64,000 nt of DNA. Source: Paenisporosarcina macmurdoensis. Lineage in GTDB: Bacteria; Bacillota; Bacilli; Bacillales_A; Planococcaceae. The notes beneath the pieces were generated by a model. It was not told where the DNA came from. It did not search any database and was given only the letters and a program-made list of their open reading frames with translations. The stretch lies in contig NZ_JBHSRI010000025.1 in assembly GCF_042658845.1 (NCBI RefSeq), positions 1 to 64,000 on the forward strand, read 5' to 3'. How positions within the stretch are numbered: the first letter of the stretch is position 1; the number at the start of each line of letters is the position of its first letter. Below, in pieces: positions 60,466 to 64,000 of this stretch. The position numbers and the translations under genes were made by a program.

Positions 60466-60696
60466 ATGAGTGTGAAAAAGTTGACGAGGTCCGTAAAAGA
60501 ATATAAAGAATCGATTTTTAACTCATCGGAAAAAGCGTTGTTTGCAGTCCAGTAATAGCACGATGAAGAGCTCATAAAAACTTTAGACAATGATATTCCT
60601 TTTATTATAAGATCTCTTAAGAATTTATGGACCCAGGATACTCCTAAGTTTAGATGGTTACTGAGAAAAGACCGGTTGACCCTGCTAACCCATTAG
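60466..60696 (+). pseudogene. Small gene broken by two adjacent stop codons
   Basis: ATG 60466 reads MSVKKLTRSVKEYKESIFN, SSEKALFAVQ, then TAA TAG, and the same frame goes on HDEELIKTLDNDIPFIIRSL, KNLWTQDTPKFRWLLRKD to a stop at 60694-60696. The 77-codon frame looks coding on both sides of the stops. It overlaps no other gene; a decayed gene is most likely. Confidence 0.5.
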
Positions 60697-60794
60697 TTCG
60701 GATATAAGTTAGAATAAGTTCCATTTCCGTACGTTCAGTTAAAAAAATCATTGAAGCGGGTTAGCTATATATTCAATCATTACAAGTATTAAGT

Positions 60795-60823
60795 TTGGAT
60801 GGATAAGCACATTATCCATCCAA
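60795..60823. repeat. Perfect 12-bp inverted repeat upstream of the helicase gene
   Basis: TTGGATGGATAA and TTATCCATCCAA flank GCACA, ending 18 bases before the helicase start codon. It would form a stable hairpin just before the ribosome site, or act as an operator or origin element. Confidence 0.75.
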
Positions 60824-60841
60824 CACATGGGAGGTTTATTA

Positions 60842-62797
60842 ATGAATGATGATGATGAACAACAAGCCACAATTCCGTTGAGCTCATTTCCACCTAATCG
60901 GCGTAAACGCAAAATAGACATGAAACCAGATGTTGAGAATTCGCAGATAGATGATGCCTCTTTAGAGGGAAATGTTACCCGAATTCCAAAAGTAAGAAAA
61001 AAGACTTCAGTACCCAAAGGTGAAGTTGAAGAGTATTTCCCAAAAGAAAAACATGGACATTTCCGTGTGAAGGGAACCAGTCTCTATACTGCTGAAACCA
61101 AAGGTAATGATGGTTCTGAATCCCAAAAACTTCTCGGAAGAATCGTCTATATAAAGGAAATATTGCACCGAATTGATGTGGACCCCATCGAAATATATTT
61201 AAAGCTTCGCTATTGGTATCACTCCCAGTGGGAAGAAATCATGATTCGCCGGGATCAGTTGCAGGTGTATGAATTGTCAAAGTTGATGATATCTGGAGTA
61301 GATGTTGCTTCGTATAAGGTGAAACAAGTTGCTATGTTTCTTGATTATCAAGAATCAGATGCACCGAAACGCTACGAACATACAACGCTTGGATGGACAG
61401 TGGAAGGAAAAAAGAATATTTACAAGCATAATCAAATGGTAGGTGATTCGGTGTACAATTCAAGATTTGAAGGCGATTTTATTCTATCAAATGGTACATT
61501 TCAAGGATGGCAAGACGTAGTTAAGCAAGAGGTGATGGGGCATGTTCCTTTAGAGTTTGCGTTAGTTGCAGGTTTTTCAGCTCCAATTGTTTCTTGGATT
61601 GCGAGGGATTTCGACATGGAGGTGCTCGTTCTCCATGCTTACGGGGATTCCTCCAAAGGGAAAACAACTGCAGCTCGATTATTCGTTTCCCCTTTTGGTC
61701 GTCCTGCTAGAAAAGATGGTGGATTGATTCTAAACTGGAAAGCTACCCAAAATAATATGATTGGAAGAATTGCAAACACTCATGGTATTCCACTTGCTCT
61801 TGATGAAGCTTCCATGAACAAGATGAGTGATTTTACAGAGATTATCTATTTACTAGCGGAAGGTAAGGAAAAGGGGCGTATGACGAAGGAGATACGCTTA
61901 CGTAAAGAGAGAACTTGGTCAGGAACCTTTTTCTCAACAGCTGAACATTCGCTTCTAATGAAATCTAATCAAAACACAGGGCTTTTTGTTCGATTACAAG
62001 AGTTTGACAATGCCGATTGGACAATTGATGGACCACATGCTAGTCGGTTGAAAGAAGGTCTACTTGAACATTACGGACATGCCGGACCCTTGTTTGTAGA
62101 GTATTTAATCAAATTAGGAAAACCAAAAGTATTCGAATTAGCTACAGAGTGGTCAAAAAGGGTGCATGACAAAATGCCTTCTCAAGATGGGAAGTCGCAA
62201 AGGATGTCCGAGAAGTACGGGATGTTGATGGCAACCGCTGAACTGATGAATAAATGCTTCGTGTTTCAAGTCGACCTTGATAAATTACTTGAGTTTCTTC
62301 TTGCACAGTATCAAACCGTCGCTACATTAGGGGAGTATGATGAACGTGCCTATGAAGTACTGAAACAACTAATCATGCAACATCACACCAAATTTGCACG
62401 TGACAATGATTTACCCGTCGCAAATGAAACTTGGGGGAAGATTTTCAAAAAAGTAAATGGCATTGAAGTGGCATTTATCAAGCAGGTATTTAGAGATCAG
62501 CTAATAGCAAGAGGCTTTGAGAATCCCGATCAAATCCTTTCTAAATGGAAAGCCAAAAATTTGCTACTTACAGAAGAAGGCAAGAAGACAAAGAAACGAA
62601 CTATTGCAGGGATTTCTTCCCGTGATATGTATGTAGTAAAGTTCAAAGAAAATATGTTAGAACCAATTGAAATGGAAACAATTAAGTACCGTGAGAAACA
62701 AAAGAAGATACTCGACAAAAATACAGGTATTCAATTAGTTACTGAAATAAGTTATATGCCTATTAATGAGGACCTTGAATCAATCGACGACATGTAA
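60842..62797 (+). CDS. DUF927/Cch-like AAA+ helicase
   Basis: 651 residues. A basic, acidic-patched N-terminus is followed by a DUF927 ATPase: Walker A YGDSSKGKTTAARLF near residue 265, Walker B IPLALDEASMNK, and GTFFSTAEHSLL; a C-terminal region with a likely winged helix follows. Staphylococcal SCC elements carry DUF927-containing Cch proteins upstream of ccr; a related one was shown to be an MCM-like helicase. ATG 60842 follows GGGAGG; ATG 60827 lies at that site. It probably acts in replication of the excised element. Confidence 0.82.
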   Translation: MNDDDEQQATIPLSSFPPNRRKRKIDMKPDVENSQIDDASLEGNVTRIPKVRKKTSVPKGEVEEYFPKEKHGHFRVKGTSLYTAETKGNDGSESQKLLGRIVYIKEILHRIDVDPIEIYLKLRYWYHSQWEEIMIRRDQLQVYELSKLMISGVDVASYKVKQVAMFLDYQESDAPKRYEHTTLGWTVEGKKNIYKHNQMVGDSVYNSRFEGDFILSNGTFQGWQDVVKQEVMGHVPLEFALVAGFSAPIVSWIARDFDMEVLVLHAYGDSSKGKTTAARLFVSPFGRPARKDGGLILNWKATQNNMIGRIANTHGIPLALDEASMNKMSDFTEIIYLLAEGKEKGRMTKEIRLRKERTWSGTFFSTAEHSLLMKSNQNTGLFVRLQEFDNADWTIDGPHASRLKEGLLEHYGHAGPLFVEYLIKLGKPKVFELATEWSKRVHDKMPSQDGKSQRMSEKYGMLMATAELMNKCFVFQVDLDKLLEFLLAQYQTVATLGEYDERAYEVLKQLIMQHHTKFARDNDLPVANETWGKIFKKVNGIEVAFIKQVFRDQLIARGFENPDQILSKWKAKNLLLTEEGKKTKKRTIAGISSRDMYVVKFKENMLEPIEMETIKYREKQKKILDKNTGIQLVTEISYMPINEDLESIDDM

Positions 62798-62863
62798 AAA
62801 ATTGTTGGAAAATTTCCCGAATTGAGTTCAGACTCATTGACTTCTCTTGTGTTCCTTTAAGAA

Positions 62864-63027
62864 GACCCAATCGACCCCTCTTTAAGTGAAAGTGTTAGAA
62901 AAAAATCTACCAGCTTTACCTATTTACTATATTTAGAAGTGGGTCTGATGGGTCGATAGGGGATCATCTCTTTGGAGTCAAAGAATACGGAAGTTTCTGG
63001 AGCATGGTCTCGTATGGGTCTATAGGG
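62864..63027. repeat. Iteron-like GGGTCKATWGGG repeats downstream of the helicase gene
   Basis: GGGTCGATAGGG at 62950-62961, GGGTCTATAGGG at 63016-63027, and an inverted copy in GACCCAATCGACCCCTC (62864-62880). They lie in the roughly 500-bp gene-free interval 62798-63294, which also holds AT-rich DNA. The location next to the helicase gene fits an origin or regulator-binding site. Confidence 0.6.
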
Positions 63028-63294
63028 TAAGTTTATAAAAATAAAAAAGAGGTGCAATCAAATAAGAAAATATATTACTTGTTCATGAAGTTCTTAGAAA
63101 CACATCTATATATCCTTCTACTTCACCAAACAACTAAAATTTGCCCGCTCGCTCTCATTTCCATACACAATCTTATAATGTAGGAACAGAAATGCTCTAA
63201 CGAGAAAGAAGAGCCTGACGTTCGACACCGGTATACGCACTAATTTGTTCTGTTATTGCCAATGAAAAGTATCTATAGGGGGAATGATTAAATT

Positions 63295-63504
63295 ATGGGA
63301 TATCAACAATCTTACAGTATCAGCGATTTGGCCAAAATAATGGATATGAATTGGCTTATTGAATACATGCCAGATGATTTAGAGGAACGATTTGATGTTT
63401 CTATTGAAGTCATACAAGAAGTAATCACGGGAAAAATTTCTGATCCAACGACTCATTTATCGAAAAAATGGGACCAGGATATACCATTCAAATTTATGAA
63501 GTAA
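63295..63504 (+). CDS. Small uncharacterised protein upstream of the recombinase
   Basis: 69 residues: MGYQQSYSISDLAKIMDMNW, LIEYMPDDLEERFDVSIEV, then DPTTHLSKKWDQDIPFKFMK. SCC elements often have a small ORF between cch and ccr; the sequence is not one that I can assign to DUF1413. The ribosome site AGGGGG is rather far (13 bases). Confidence 0.6.
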   Translation: MGYQQSYSISDLAKIMDMNWLIEYMPDDLEERFDVSIEVIQEVITGKISDPTTHLSKKWDQDIPFKFMK

Positions 63505-63604
63505 CACGAGTTTTATGATTTTAGGCATATGATCGGGCATCTCGTTATAAAAAAGGTAGCTACTTACTTTTGAAGAAAATAATATTTATTTGAGGAGGGT
63601 GGAA

Positions 63605-63754
63605 ATGCTAATGAAAAACGAATCGAAAACTACACAATACGATTATTTCATTGATGCAGTCGCAGACCTGATTTTAGCGTACCATGTGGAATCTAGTGAG
63701 CCGGACCAGGAAACTGATGTTAAAAACATACCAGTTTCAAATGATGATTCATAA
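63605..63754 (+). CDS. Small ORF directly before the recombinase
   Basis: 49 residues: MLMKNESKTTQYDYFIDAVA, DLILAYHVESSEPDQETD. Acidic. Excellent ribosome site GAGGAGG six bases before ATG 63605. It ends 21 bases before the recombinase start and is likely co-transcribed. No family recognised. Confidence 0.6.
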   Translation: MLMKNESKTTQYDYFIDAVADLILAYHVESSEPDQETDVKNIPVSNDDS

Positions 63755-63775
63755 AACGAGAAGGTGAAGAAACTG

Positions 63776-64000
63776 ATGCAAAATGTGTCACTCTATCTAA
63801 GAGTTAGTGGACCTGAGCAATCAGAAAAAGGCTACAGCCTAGAAGCTCAGGAGTATCAATTACGAGAACACTGTAAACAACGAGGACATACAATTTATCG
63901 CGTATATATAGATGCTGGCATCAGTGGAAAAGGAGTTTTGGAGCGTAAAGGTCTCCAGTCCCTTTTACATGATGCTAAGGAACTCAAATTTGATGGTGTA
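63776..64000 (+). CDS. Large serine recombinase, N-terminal part (CcrB-like)
   Basis: The first 75 residues are present; the gene runs off the window. MQNVSLYLRVSGPEQSEKGYS contains the catalytic Ser in YLRVS, followed by LEAQEYQLREHC and DAGISGKGVLERKGLQSLL, the resolvase-type catalytic domain. The pattern parallels CcrB (YVRVS..., GYSIDGQ, DRGISGKS), but other large serine integrases share it. With rlmH as target and the Cch-like gene before it, a Ccr role is the best guess. ATG 63776 follows AAGGTG. Confidence 0.85.
   Translation, partial: MQNVSLYLRVSGPEQSEKGYSLEAQEYQLREHCKQRGHTIYRVYIDAGISGKGVLERKGLQSLLHDAKELKFDGV

Larger units (their letters stand above)
47369..64000. mobile_element. SCC-like genomic island inserted at rlmH (right part outside window)
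   Basis: Supported by precise start at the rlmH 3' end, change from conserved chromosomal order to accessory genes, a DUF927/Cch-like helicase gene followed by two small ORFs and a large serine recombinase, two DUF960-like genes, and remnants of other mobile DNA. Staphylococcal SCC elements integrate at this codon by Ccr serine recombinases and carry cch upstream of ccr. That this is a true SCC relative is inference from layout; the recombinase is cut by the window end. Confidence 0.75.

Noticed and set aside
1..64000. CRISPR arrays or tRNA genes
   Set aside because: No regularly spaced short repeats with unique spacers and no recognisable tRNA cloverleaf ends were seen; the tandem repeats at 11.5 kb are contiguous with no spacers.

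Overview
The window is the origin region of a Gram-positive chromosome. The gene order rpmH-rnpA-spoIIIJ-jag-mnmE-mnmG-rsmG-noc-parA-parB on one side and dnaA-dnaN-yaaA-recF-remB-gyrB-gyrA on the other is that of endospore-forming Bacillales. Protein sequence, low-to-moderate GC, yyaC (sporulation) and the intergenic repeat types suggest a member of Planococcaceae (Sporosarcina / Paenisporosarcina / Psychrobacillus-like). The genus is an inference and was not tested by a search.

Layout. Bases 1-250 hold the leader and promoter of an rRNA operon read leftward; the 16S gene itself lies just outside. An MFS transporter at 0.5-1.7 kb is the only rightward gene left of the origin. From 1.7 to 10.75 kb the leftward block is gyrA, gyrB, remB, recF, yaaA, dnaN, dnaA, with two clusters of DnaA boxes (9.24-9.40 and 10.75-11.14 kb) forming a bipartite oriC. 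From 11.2 to 47.4 kb the rightward replichore carries ribosome and RNA genes, chromosome segregation genes (noc, parA, parB, two parS sites), rpsF-ssb-rpsR, yybS-gdpP-rplI-dnaC, purA, a LysM/G5/M23 cell-wall hydrolase, the walRKHIJ-htrA cell-wall stress operon, and rlmH. DnaA boxes recur in front of mnmE and in a dense cluster around rlmH. Several families of intergenic repeats are scattered in this core region, including two ~440-490 bp copies of a compound inverted repeat.

The last 16.6 kb (47.37 kb to the end) is an accessory island that starts exactly at the 3' end of rlmH. It ends, within view, with a DUF927/Cch-like helicase gene, two small ORFs and the start of a large serine recombinase resembling CcrB at its N-terminus. 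Together with two DUF960-like genes this is the architecture of a staphylococcal cassette chromosome (SCC) element, here in an apparent non-staphylococcal host. Its cargo is a DNA modification/restriction cluster: an EVE-HNH nuclease, a C5-cytosine methyltransferase, a MutH/Sau3AI-type endonuclease and an HNH endonuclease with a possible modified-base reader domain. It also carries a RadC-like gene interrupted inside its metal-binding HNHPSG motif by a compact group II intron without a reverse transcriptase, a ribbon-helix-helix-like protein with its own palindromic operator, a 25-residue hydrophobic peptide, remnants of a tyrosine recombinase and of a transposase, and several unrecognised genes.

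The core genes work together in replication initiation, supercoiling, segregation, membrane-protein insertion, tRNA and rRNA modification and cell-wall homeostasis. The island looks like a defence-carrying, integrating and possibly self-replicating cassette whose far boundary lies beyond the window.
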